A stretch of 64,000 bases of DNA, taken from NCBI GenBank assembly GCA_034770075.1, contig CM068377.1, positions 58,522,275-58,586,274 on the forward strand, given 5' to 3'. Source of the DNA: Aralia elata (taxonomy: Eukaryota; Streptophyta; Magnoliopsida; Apiales; Araliaceae). Under the pieces are notes generated by a model. It had not been told where the DNA came from. It worked only from the letters and a program-made list of their open reading frames with translations, and ran no database searches. Positions 1 through 9,161 of the stretch are shown here, piece by piece. The translations under genes were made by a program, and so were the position numbers. Position 1 is the stretch's first letter. Every line of letters begins with the position of its first letter.

Positions 1-39
1 CAGGGTTAGTATACGAAGTGCAAAATTTGGGTGTTTACA
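1..39 (-). repeat. 3' LTR terminus of element A (truncated by window edge)
   Basis: The 39 bases end in gtgtttaca and equal the end of the full LTR at 8532-8570 except for one base. On the minus strand the LTR starts TGTAAACACCC here and TGTAGACACCC at 8570. The PPT follows directly at 40. The rest of this LTR lies left of the window. Confidence 0.9.
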
Positions 40-54
40 GCTGCCCCTCTTTAT
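40..54 (-). promoter_or_regulatory. Polypurine tract of element A
   Basis: The minus strand reads AAAGAGGGGCAGC directly in front of the LTR start TGTAAACACCC. This is where plus-strand DNA synthesis is primed in LTR retrotransposons. It fixes the orientation of A as minus. Confidence 0.85.
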
Positions 55-239
55 CATGTTTATGAAATGTTAAATGAAATGAACATGATAAAGAAATAGA
101 CACCCGACGCATGAATGACAGTTCACAAGAATGACAATACATACATGATGCAGCACATGCAACTTATGATGCAACCCAAGATATAAGGCATGCAAAACAT
201 TCGTAAAGGTGTCAATGCATCAATCCTCACACGCCCTGT

Positions 240-490
240 TAGTCGACGGGTTTCGTCTTCCAATCGGTCGTCTCGTTTGCGCCGGGTCTCGTATCCGGTC
301 GTTAGTCTCGTGATCACCGGGTCTTGTATCCGGTTGATCGTCTTGTGAGTGCCGGGTGTCGTATCCGGTCGCTCGTCTCGTAATCGCCGGGTCTCGTCTC
401 TGTCAATTGTCCTGTGAGTGTCGGGTCTCGTATCTGGTCGCTCGTCTGGTCGGGGCCAGGTCTCGTATCCGGTCACCCACCTCGTAATCA
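240..490. repeat. GC-rich tandem repeat in element A, about 35-bp unit, 6 copies
   Basis: The motif gccgggtctcgtatccgg recurs with changes at about 281, 317, 352, 386, 419 and 455, a period near 35 bp, with ctcgtctcgtaatc-type sequence between. It lies in the 3' untranslated part of A. A 129-codon minus-strand frame across it, rich in Asp, Arg, Thr and Pro, only reflects the repeat. Confidence 0.8.
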
Positions 491-759
491 CCTTACTCCA
501 TCGCATTGTCATCAGAGGAAGTTATTTTCCTGACTAGCTTGAAAGGCATCCCTGGAATTCGTCCCCGTACATCGTTCTTGGCAGCCATCGCTTTTGACTT
601 AGATAGGCTAGGACCTTGACCCCTAACCTGCATGGATCACGTACAGAGTTATCATCTATTCAATGCATGTGAAACAACATTTAAAATGCAAATTTGATGA
701 AAAATGACCCCTGTACAGTCTCTTGATACTGTTCTACAGATGTCATCATTTGTCGGGGT

Positions 760-1612
760 TTGCTTGGATCTCAGCCCTTCCCAGGGATCGCTCACTTTTT
801 GGATATTGGCCCTTCCCAGGGGTTGTTCACCACCTTGTTGTGGTTTGCTTGGATCCCTTCCCAGGTTCACTTACCACCTTGTTTGGATCTCAGCCCTTCC
901 CAGGGGTCGTTGATTGTTTGGATCTCGGCCCTTTCCAGGGTGTTAGTTGATTTTTTGGATCTGAGCCCTTCCCAGGGTGTTAGTTGATTGGTTGGATACC
1001 AGCCCTTCCCAGGGTGTTAGTTGATTGGTTGGATACCAGCCCTCCAAGGGTGTTAGTTGTTTGGATCTCAGCCCTTCCCAGGGTGTTAATTATTTGGATC
1101 TCAGCCCTTCCCAGGGTGTTAGTTGTTTGGATCTCAGCCCTTCCCAGGGTGTTAGTTGATTGGTTGGATACCAGCCCTTCCCAGGGTGTTAGTTGATTGG
1201 TTGGATACCAGCCCTTCCCAGGGTGTTAGTTGTTTGGATCTCAGCCCTTCCCAGGGTGTTAGTTGATTTTTGGATACCAGTCCTTCCCAGGGATCGTTGA
1301 TTATTGGATACCAGCCCTTCCCAGGGATCGTTGATTTTTGGATACCAGCCCTTCCCAGGGATCGTTGATTATTTGGATACCAGCCCTTCCCAGGGATCGT
1401 TGATTATTTGGATACCAGCCCTTCCCAGGGATCGTTGATTTTTGGATACCAGCCCTTCCCAGGGATCGTTGATTTTTGGATACCAGCCCTTCCCAGGGAT
1501 CGTTGATTTTTGGATACCAGCCCTTCCCAGGGATCGTTGATTTTTTGGATACCAGCCCTTCCTAGGGATCGTTGATTATTTGGATACCAGCCCTTCCCAG
1601 GGATCGTTGACT
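760..1612. repeat. Minisatellite in 3' UTR of element A, about 34-bp unit, about 24 copies
   Basis: The core cagcccttcccaggg recurs about 24 times. Two subtypes are arranged in blocks: units ending ggtgttagttg fill about 920-1270 and units ending ggatcgttgat fill about 1270-1612. Unit length varies from 33 to 46 bp on the left and settles near 34 bp on the right, so the right block is the more homogenised. Hypervariable tandem repeats in the 3' UTR are known for Tat/Ogre-lineage elements and can seed satellite DNA. Confidence 0.92.
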
Positions 1613-2810
1613 TGATTTAAGTGATTTCTTGAAGTGGGATGTGTGATCGGCTTCTGTCCTGGATCTCCCACCAACATCGTCCACGTACTGTGCCGCAAAA
1701 GCCATCACTCTGATCATTTGTGAGGTTGAAAGCGACGTGCTTGTACTTTCCCCTGAAGATTTTCATTTTGATCGTACATGTATGCATGCAACGGATGTTT
1801 ATGCATGATTCGGCAGATATGTTATGGACAGATGCATGTGCACACATATGCTTAGATAGAAATGACTCCTGTTCAGTCAAATGATACGATTCGACGGTCA
1901 TCATTGTTTGCCAACATTTGATTGGATCCCGCCTCGTCGTGACGTGTAGCTTCTAGACTTCAACATTGGTTTGGTACTATGCCTGTTCTTGGTCGTCTTC
2001 ATTTCATCGAGTTGAGGCAGTCTGTTTCGCTCTCGGTAATGATCGACAGCTATGTTGGGCTCCTTAGCCTTTTGATCATTTCTGCTGGCTGATATGCTAT
2101 TGTCCCGCATTATATCATCCTTGTATATGCTCATGCACGTGGATAATGTGGATGTCGAGGCAGTGATAGTCAGGATTGGGGAGAAGCCCAATGACGAGAA
2201 GTTCTGTGCAGCCTCAGCTACCTTCCATTTCACGATTCTTAACTGCCCCAGCCTTGGCACGTGTTGTTACCAAGGATTTCTATCGGAAACTCGCGATGTT
2301 GACCGTGCTGAGTTATCCACATCTCTGTAAGATCCTGCACATCAGATGACTAATAAATGCCAAAACCTGAAGGCTCGGGCCGTTAGTGTTAGTTCAACAC
2401 AAAGATATTATAATCTCGACAAAAGAGTAAATGCAGTCAAAGCACATGAAATTGAATATCTGTTGATCGCACAATCTAGCAAGTTGTGAACCGTGAATGT
2501 ACCAGATTGGAAGTTATTTTCGATCCTTCGTGAGCTGATGATTTTCTATTTAACGAGTTATGAAATCGTAAGAAAACCTTCAAGCATTCATGGTCATTGT
2601 ACGTGAGTAAGATCGAATTCAAAAGAACTACCTTCCCTCGTCAAAGGTATTCTGTCTCCATTCTCGACAACGTCCTTAGCAGGATTGACGTCATATGATA
2701 AATGCACTGTGCAACGCAGCATTCAGTAGGGGTTTCTCTACCATGACTTCTTGTTTAAGGCCGAGAGTTTTTCGTATTATCTTTTCTCTTTAGTAGCCCA
2801 CTTCACTTGT
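1613..2810. other. Non-coding 3' region of element A
   Basis: About 1.2 kb between two repeat blocks. Only short frames are present (the longest is 119 codons on minus at 1901-2260), without recognisable domain or compositional support. I see no pol remnant, promoter or RNA gene. Confidence 0.6.
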
Positions 2811-3302
2811 CTCGTTTTCTTAGGCTATTCAAAGTTACCCATTTAACGAGTTTTGGACCAATGACTCCCAAACCAGATGGTTTTGGGGCATTAGGTGTAC
2901 AGACACCCCTTCGGATTTATTTACTCGAGTAACAAAGGCCACGGTTCGAGACAAGCTGGTGGTCTGCACCATTCATTCTTTGCTTGACCTTGCGCAAGAT
3001 TCGTTTTCTTAGGCTTGATTTACCCATGTAGCGAGTGTTAGGCCGGTGACTCCCAAACCAGACGGCTTTAGGGCACCAGATGCAGAGACACCCCTTAGGC
3101 TTAATTACTCGAGTAGCCCATGCCACGATTCGAATCTGCTCGGGCCTCCTCTACTGTAATGCTCGTTTTCTTAGGCTTTGAGTTACCCATGTAACGAGTG
3201 TTGGGCCAACGACTCCCAAACCAGATGGCTTTAGGGCACCAGGTGTAGAGACACCCCTCGAGCTTAATTACTCGAATAACCCAGGCCACGATTCGAGACA
3301 TT
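2811..3302. repeat. Three-copy tandem block in element A, units of about 190, 170 and 130 bp
   Basis: Each unit starts ctcgttttcttaggct (about 2811, 3001, 3171), runs through gactcccaaaccaga and gacaccccttcgg-like sequence, and ends near ccacgattcgaga. The three units share the inner core of about 130 bp and differ in the linker between units. It is separate from the two 35-bp arrays of the same element. Confidence 0.85.
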
Positions 3303-4346
3303 AGCTTGATAATCATATATCGTCTGACTTCTTGATATTAACTTGATAATTATTGACTGTCTGACTACATGTTAATTGCCATCATCGTCGTCACAGTTTT
3401 ATACCCCACACTGAAAGTTTGTGCAATTGCAAAGTGAAGGCTGTTATATGAGGTCGATCCTGTCGCAAACACTGCTTTGAATTAAGGCTTTGTACCCGAT
3501 CAAAAGGTTGAATAGCCTTCTTCGTCTAATCATACTCACATTCGTGCTCCACGGTTGCTTGTCAGAATTAATCCGATTCCTATCAAGTCAAATAAAATCC
3601 CCTTTCACGTGGGTCACCGTATCCCGGGAAAACTATGCTTGACAAATGCCAGATGATCGTAGCATTTGATGATGATGGTGCATGTTGACGAGATTGTCGC
3701 ATGGGTGCCAATTTGCACGCCATCACTTCCTGGGTAGTTGACAAATGCCCCAGCGTTAAGTGGCTTTTCTTGTGATCTCCCTCGGAATGGTTGCAACGGT
3801 ATCTCGCTGGGCTGACAAAAGATCCGGTCCTTTGACTTGTTGAAAGGTTTAGGGAATTTTTTGATTTTTGATTTTTGAGATTTATTATTTTTTTTATTAT
3901 TGTGATCGCATTTGCCCCCACTCCGGGTTCTTCGTGATCGTTAGGGGTTCTGATGTTTGATGGCGATGGTTTGGTCTAAGTCGGGTTTGGGTCTATCTTC
4001 GACCCATCCCCAGATCTCATCAGGCGTATTGTCGATATCTGTCTCGTCTTGCTCAATCGCCATCAGATCGAAATCTAGCTTTATACCAAAATCGTGATCC
4101 TTCTTCAAATTTGGCCATATTGCTTGTCAGGCTAGAATGCCTCAAATCGGGGTACTGCCATAAAACGAAAAATGCTTATCATATATATAACACATTTCAG
4201 CACATGATCTTCCTTTTGGATAACATGACAAAATGACATGAGCGTGCAGGGATTTGAAATAAAACTCAGAATTTTAAAACCCATTGATCTTCTACTGGTC
4301 AGGATTCACTGCCATACTTCTGGATTTACCCCTTTCCCCATCATGC
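3303..4346. other. Non-coding region downstream of gag in element A
   Basis: About 1 kb directly after the gag stop on the minus strand, where pol would start in a complete Tat/Ogre element. Only short frames occur (112 codons on minus at 3583-3921, with no similarity I recognise). No protease or reverse transcriptase motif is seen. Confidence 0.6.
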
Positions 4347-5690
4347 TTAAGTAGAGGATTCCACGTTTGGTGACCCTGGCTGTTCCACCACGATTTCCCC
4401 GCTATCAATCAAATCCTGAATTTTGTGCTTCAGCGTCCAACATTCCTGCGTATCATGACCAGGGGAACCTGAGTGATAGGCGTATCGCTTGCTTGGGTCA
4501 AATCTTCTTCCATTCGGGTCACTTGGGGGTGCCAAATCGACTATTTTCCCCTGGGCTATCAATACGACCAATACCTGCTCAAGAGGATCCCCAAGTGGGG
4601 TGAATACTCGATTTTTCGAGGTCTCGAATCTTCTTCGCCCATCCGCCCTCTGATCAGTGAAGTTAGGCTCTCGGGACGGCCCCACTCTCTGCACTTGTAC
4701 TGGAGGATTGTTTTTTGCCTTTCTAGATGATCCCTGTAGGATAAAGGAAACATCTTCTTCCTTTTTGTTTTGGGCCCCACGGGAAGTGATGCCATAGTTT
4801 CCGCTTCGAATTTGTTCCGCAGCCGTTTCCGAGGCCGTGAAATCTCGAATTTTGCCAGACTTCAACCCCATGTCCACCATTTCCCCGTGTTTTATCATCT
4901 CGGCAAAAGGTCGTCCAATCCCCGATATCACTCGCTCATAATAGGGTGCCTCCTGGATATCCACGAAGGTCATTACCATCTCTGTCTCGCTCATTGGGGG
5001 ATTCACTTGGGCAGCCATACCCCTCCACCGCTGTGCATAGTCCCTGAAAGATTCTTTCGGTTGTTTCTTGACCTTTGTCATTTGATACCTGTCAGGGGCC
5101 ATCTGTGCTTGGAAGCTGTATTGTGTTAAGAAAGTATGGGCCAATTCCTCCGAATTATGGATCCGGGCATTGTCAAGACGGGCGTACCAGATTCTCGCTT
5201 CTCCCGTCAAACCTTTTTGGAAAAGCTGCATCCTTAGACCCTCATCCTCGGCGTAAGATCCAAGCTCCCCGATGTAGATTTTCAAATGTGTGTAAGGATC
5301 CCCCTTCCCATTGTATTTTTCAAATTTGGGGATTTTAAATTTCTCCGGGTATCTGGCTCCGGGGAAGACACATAAATCTGAATAGTTAACCCTGCCTAGG
5401 GACCCTATGCCCTTCATAGATTGGATGGTTTCCTCCATTTGTCTCATTTTGTTTCGCAGGTCATCCGTATCTCCCTCTTCCGGGATAGTAATCACTGTCT
5501 TGTTTGGTACGGGAATGGCCTTTGGGACGACTGGCTTGCCCTTAAGTTGAGGTGGATCTTCCTTAGGTGGATCTTGTCTGGGCATCAATTGCTCCTTTAG
5601 CATTATGGCCATTTCTAACATCTGCTTCTTAAAGTCATCAAATTCCTCCCTGGATATGGAACCGCAATTGGTAGATGGAATATCAGCCAT
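4347..5690 (-). CDS. gag: Gag polyprotein of Tat/Ogre-like retrotransposon A
   Basis: The ORF is open for 447 codons. Gag forms the cytoplasmic particle that packages element RNA. The N-terminus (1-35) is acidic and helix-prone, followed by a Pro- and Lys-rich linker to about 70 and a short coiled-coil-like stretch at 75-95. The retrotransposon Gag core starts near residue 105 (DLCVFPG, then KFKIPKFEKYNGKGDPYTHL) and runs to about 290, with WYARLDN and the FRDYAQRWR helix typical of Tat/Ogre Gag. Near the C-terminus there is a zinc-knuckle-like motif, but its first ligand is Tyr403, followed by H406, H412 and C417 (AYHSGSPGHDTQEC). The first ATG, at 5690, gives a full family-length protein. 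No stop or frameshift is seen, in contrast to every other retroelement ORF in this window. No protease or pol follows. Confidence 0.88.
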   Translation of the reverse strand: MADIPSTNCGSISREEFDDFKKQMLEMAIMLKEQLMPRQDPPKEDPPQLKGKPVVPKAIPVPNKTVITIPEEGDTDDLRNKMRQMEETIQSMKGIGSLGRVNYSDLCVFPGARYPEKFKIPKFEKYNGKGDPYTHLKIYIGELGSYAEDEGLRMQLFQKGLTGEARIWYARLDNARIHNSEELAHTFLTQYSFQAQMAPDRYQMTKVKKQPKESFRDYAQRWRGMAAQVNPPMSETEMVMTFVDIQEAPYYERVISGIGRPFAEMIKHGEMVDMGLKSGKIRDFTASETAAEQIRSGNYGITSRGAQNKKEEDVSFILQGSSRKAKNNPPVQVQRVGPSREPNFTDQRADGRRRFETSKNRVFTPLGDPLEQVLVVLIAQGKIVDLAPPSDPNGRRFDPSKRYAYHSGSPGHDTQECWTLKHKIQDLIDSGEIVVEQPGSPNVESST

Positions 5691-6456
5691 TTCAGATATA
5701 GAGTTCTGGGCTCTTTTAGATTGCGAACGTGTTTGAGTAGCAATCCTACAGAAACAAGGGTTCGAAGTTTAGTCCTGGGGAATGAAAAAATGTGGATGCA
5801 TGCTAAAGCTGTAACTTTTGTGTTTTGGGGTTTTTTAATCTGTCCCTGTAAAACAGAAAGTTTAGTAATCCTCTAATGCAATAACAAATGCTAAACATGA
5901 TTTTATTAAGCTCCCCAGCTGTTCCCTATAATACATAGAGGTTAGTAATTTCTTTTGACAAAAAGGGAGGCATATATGAATGAGATCATGACATTTACGC
6001 GTGAATGTAAAAAGGCATGAAGAGACTTTTCCTGCGCTGGGTTAATCTGAGGCTGACCTATCCTAGGGTTACTCTCACGGGCTTTTCGGCATGAAGGTTC
6101 CCAAATCTTCCCAATCTACTCGTCTGAGTCCTTTCGATTGGAGCGGATTTGGGTGGTGCGTTTCCTGAGCCATCTCCGGGGAGCAGCCCCTTCGAGTCCA
6201 GTAATAAGCAACCGACAGGTTCGCCTCAGGAGGAGGTACTCTCTCAACATACATTCACATTCATCGTCCTCACCGTATGCAAATGATTACTTAAAAGTAG
6301 AGCAATTCCATTCAAATATTCACTTATTGGACAAAACACACATTCACACAACAAAACGTACGAAAGATCAAAATATCGCATGCACACACATATTCATGAA
6401 TTTTAAAGGATAGGATAGCATCAAGACATGTACGCGGCTTAAGCCCTCTAATGTAT
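5691..6456 (-). other. Untranslated leader of element A
   Basis: This 766-bp stretch lies between the PBS and the gag start. It contains only short frames (91 codons on plus at 6138-6413) with no domain I recognise. It would hold the 5' leader and packaging signals of the element RNA, but none can be pinpointed. Confidence 0.6.
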
Positions 6457-6473
6457 CCCCAGCAGAGTCGCCA
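6457..6473 (-). promoter_or_regulatory. Primer-binding site of element A (tRNA-Arg type)
   Basis: The minus strand reads TGGCGACTCTGCTGGGG two bases inside the LTR end. This is the PBS form known from plant Ogre/Tat elements and attributed to a tRNA-Arg primer. I recognise it from that group; I did not align it to a tRNA. Confidence 0.85.
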
Positions 6474-6475
6474 GC

Positions 6476-8570
6476 TGTCGACGCCGGTTTCTCGCCTCTT
6501 CCGATTTCTAGCCCTTTTTTTATTATATGATTTTGGGAAAAGGTCGGCATTAATGTCGACGGGGTTTTGAAAGATCATTTTTATGATGAGCCAATTAACT
6601 AGAGTCGCCAGTTGGTATATTTTGAAATGGATGTACCAACTCATCCGAGTTTCGTTTTTTGTAAATCGTTGGCTCATATGTGACTCCGAATTAATTGGTC
6701 TACGAACCGAGATTCATAGAGTTCGGGGGCTTGCTTAAGCGAGGGGAAGGTGTTAGGCACCCCCCGACTTCCGTGAAACACGGTTACCGCAATCTCGATG
6801 CTTTCCTATCCTTTGATTCGTAAAATGTGTATACGTGCGTGTGTGTGTGTGTGCTTATGTGAATGTTGTGGTGAGTTCTTTCATGAGAGGTGAAACATTT
6901 GGCATTTTATTGAGAAATCGTGTTTTTGTTTTGGGAATGTTTTAGAACGTCGTTTCCGTTAGTACGAGAGAGCTCCTTCATTCATGAGAAAGATTTGGTT
7001 TTACTTGTCAAAACTATGAATCTTTATTAGCCGTCGTTTTGATAAAACGTGAATTCTCTTAAACCTTAACCGAAATAGGAATCGAGATTTATACGTTGCT
7101 TTCATAAATGATGGGCAATTTCTAGGATCTCTTTCGCCCTATGTATCAAGGTTTAATAAAACGTTTCGTTCATTCATAAAGCCGCTTTTGGTGATGTTTG
7201 AAAATGATTTCCTTTGGCCTTCTCGTTTAATAGGAATCGACATTTATTAACACTAACCTAAAAAGCCTCTTAACAACTCCAAATTTTGAGCCTCGTGATT
7301 CTAATAACCTAGCTTGTTTGATTTTAATAAAAAAACCTTCATCGTTTAACCTTTGAAATCATTTTTTGTGTCACAAAATCTAATCAAGCATAAACACGCG
7401 TCGGGGCTATTCATGGGCATGTAAGCCATCAAAATATCCCCGAACGCCAACAATCACATATTCCACTAATACGGGGCCTTAAACCCGATTCTCGCCTTAG
7501 CGTCGTTTTAAGGCCTGACGGTTACATGTTACAAAACGAGCATCTTGAATGTATCACATACATCAAAACGTCCATCATCGGATTTGGACCACGGGGTCGC
7601 ATTCCTAGGCTCACACGAGATTAATACATGCCCACAAAATGAATACTACATAACTAACCAACCCGGATTTATCTAATACACCATGATATCCGAAAATGAC
7701 AATCTAAATAAATTACCCCCAATGAATCACCATAAACAAGCTAGAAATTTCATCAATTGGATATCCTCGGGTTATTAGGAAGAATTTTGTTCCGATGGAA
7801 CCCTCACTAATGATCCCTAATCCATGATTGTTCAACAAGACACATGAAAGTTACATCTAATTTAACCAATCAATATGATATGAATTGCTAGAACAAATAG
7901 GAATTTTCACCTTGCAATTCATCTCAAATGGATGTGAACTTGTGTATTTGAATAGGATAAGGAGTGTATTTGATACAATCAAAATCAAAAGAATTAAATT
8001 CTCTCTTTTTTCTCTCTTTTCTTCCTATTTGATTGCAAAATTTCTCTCTTTTTTCTCTCTATTTCCGTGCTTCTTGCTGCTGAATTCTCCTTCTTTTTTT
8101 TTCTCAAAACTGCTGCTGTTCGCCCCCTGGATGAAATGAAGAAACTGAGCTGAAATAGGCTGGCCTAGGGCAGCCGCAGATTGATCTGTGGCTGGCTGGC
8201 CCACCAGCCACTCAGTCTGGTTTTGAGTTCCGTATTTTCAAAAGGCACACTCATTAGCCGCAGATCAATCCACGGCTGGCTGGCTTGACTTTCTCGACTG
8301 TCGTGCTACGCCTCAATTCTTGTGTCGTGACGTCGGTTTTCGCCGACATGTTCGTATTTTGCAGTCCGGGAATTATTGGAAGACGTGCCACATCATTTGG
8401 GAATGCTCAAATCGGACAGCCTTGTTGTCACGTCGGTTTCGGTTGTAAATCGTCGCGGTGGCGTCGAGTGTTCGTACTTGTCCATCTTTTGCTCTTGCAG
8501 GCCGGTTCATTTGACGGATTTGCCCTCCTGTCAGGGTTAGTATACGAAGTGCAAAATTTGGGTGTCTACA
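6476..8570 (-). repeat. 5' LTR of element A, 2095 bp
   Basis: On the minus strand it begins TGTAGACACCC and ends GTCGACA next to the PBS, so it has TG...CA ends. It contains a (TG)n run at about 6836-6853 and a pyrimidine-rich tract near 8000-8110 on plus. Plus-strand frames inside it (7885-8139 and 8285-8584) are low-complexity or antisense and are not genes. Confidence 0.88.
8171..8283. repeat. Paired GC-rich hairpin motifs in LTR of element A
   Basis: The segment agccgcagattgatctgtgg ct (8172-8193) folds on itself with 9-bp arms and a G-U pair. A second copy, gccgcagatcaatccacgg, lies at about 8258-8276, and both are followed by ctggctggc. They stand out from the AT-rich LTR around them. 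Confidence 0.7.
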
Positions 8571-8660
8571 ATAAAAACACATAAAACCAACCGAAATGAC
8601 TTAGGATTTACAAATTATCAAGCTCAAAAGCACCTAATTTGTGTATATAAAACACACTCA
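8571..8660. other. Unassigned junction sequence between A and E
   Basis: About 90 bp of AT-rich sequence. It is not coding for integrase, although the integrase C-terminus of E begins right after it, so E is truncated here or this stretch is an older insertion or filler. No repeat or known terminus is visible. Confidence 0.5.
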
Positions 8661-8664
8661 TCAC

Positions 8665-9051
8665 CTGGAAAGGGAAGATTCGTTCTGGTAAGAAGGGAAA
8701 ACTGAGCTCGAGGTTCATTGGACCCTTTGAAGTGTTACAAAGAGTTAGAGAGGTCGCGTATGAGGTAACTTTACCTCCGACGTTAGAACACATCCACAAT
8801 GTTTTTCATGTCTCGGTGTTACGACCATACAAACCCGACTACAAGCATGTCATAGAGTATGAACCCCTGCAAGTTGGAAAAGAGTTATCTTATGAAGAAA
8901 AGCCTGTTCAGATAGTTGACAGGAAAGAGCAAGTGCTACAAAATAAGATTATACCTTCTGTTAAGGTGATCTAGAGGAACCACAACGCTGAAGAAGCTAC
9001 GTGGGAACTCGAAGATCAGATGATGAGAAATTTTCCTCAGCTATTTGCTTA
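8665..9051 (+). pseudogene. pol: Integrase C-terminus and chromodomain of element E (fragment with stop)
   Basis: The frame begins in the GPF/GPY module of integrase (KLSSRFIGPFEVLQRV, EVAYEVTLPP, EHIHNVFHVSVLRPYKPDY) and continues into the chromodomain-like tail (IVDRKEQ, IPSVKV, EEATWELE). The tail of a chromovirus integrase binds modified histones and directs insertion into heterochromatin. The codon after KVI is TAG (8972-8974) where relatives have Trp, so the frame is closed inside the chromodomain. It resumes at once as RNHNAEEATWE and ends at 9051. The 5' side is lost at about 8660, where a missing base near the conserved SPWKG region also breaks the frame. Not functional. Confidence 0.85.
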
Positions 9052-9161
9052 ATCTATGTATAGCGATTATGGGGACAGAATCTTTGTAAGGGGGGAGAAT
9101 GTAATGGAACGAATTAATTGAGTCGTGATTTTGGGGACAGAATCCTTTTAAGGGGGAAAGA
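9052..9161 (+). promoter_or_regulatory. 3' non-coding end and polypurine tract of element E
   Basis: Two purine tracts occur, aaggggggagaa at about 9088-9099 and aagggggaaaga at 9150-9161. Each is preceded by a copy of ttggggacagaatc (tatggggacagaatc and tttggggacagaatcc). Only the second touches the LTR start TGTGACGAACG at 9162, so it is the working PPT. The first looks like a duplicated copy. Confidence 0.82.

Larger units (their letters stand above)
1..8570 (-). mobile_element. Element A: gag-only Tat/Ogre-like LTR retrotransposon, 3' LTR cut by window edge
   Basis: The same 39-bp end (differing at one base: gtttaca at left, gtctaca at right) occurs at 1-39 and 8532-8570, and marks the two LTRs of a minus-strand element. 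Read on the minus strand the order is 5' LTR (8570-6476), PBS (6473-6457), leader, gag (5690-4347), about 4.3 kb without coding potential but with three tandem-repeat arrays, PPT (54-40), and the first 39 bp of the 3' LTR. No reverse transcriptase, RNase H or integrase motif is found in any frame. The Gag sequence and the PBS match the Tat/Ogre lineage. A gag-only element with LTRs fits the published TR-GAG class of non-autonomous plant elements. A secondary pol deletion is the other option. Confidence 0.88.

Noticed and set aside
123..512. 129-codon minus-strand ORF with repeated DERPDT words
   Set aside because: It translates the 35-bp tandem repeat at 240-490 and has no domain.
704..1196. 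Several overlapping plus-strand ORFs of 69-75 codons
   Set aside because: They are read-through of the 34-bp minisatellite; all three frames are open for the same reason.
760..1612. CRISPR-like array of direct repeats
   Set aside because: There are no unique spacers of constant length; units are degenerate and head-to-tail, inside a plant retrotransposon.
4367..5338. Plus-strand ORFs of 78-119 codons opposite gag of A
   Set aside because: Antisense shadows of the intact Gag frame.
8285..8584. 99-codon plus-strand ORF at the LTR end of A
   Set aside because: It runs across the LTR border into flanking sequence and has no domain; chance.
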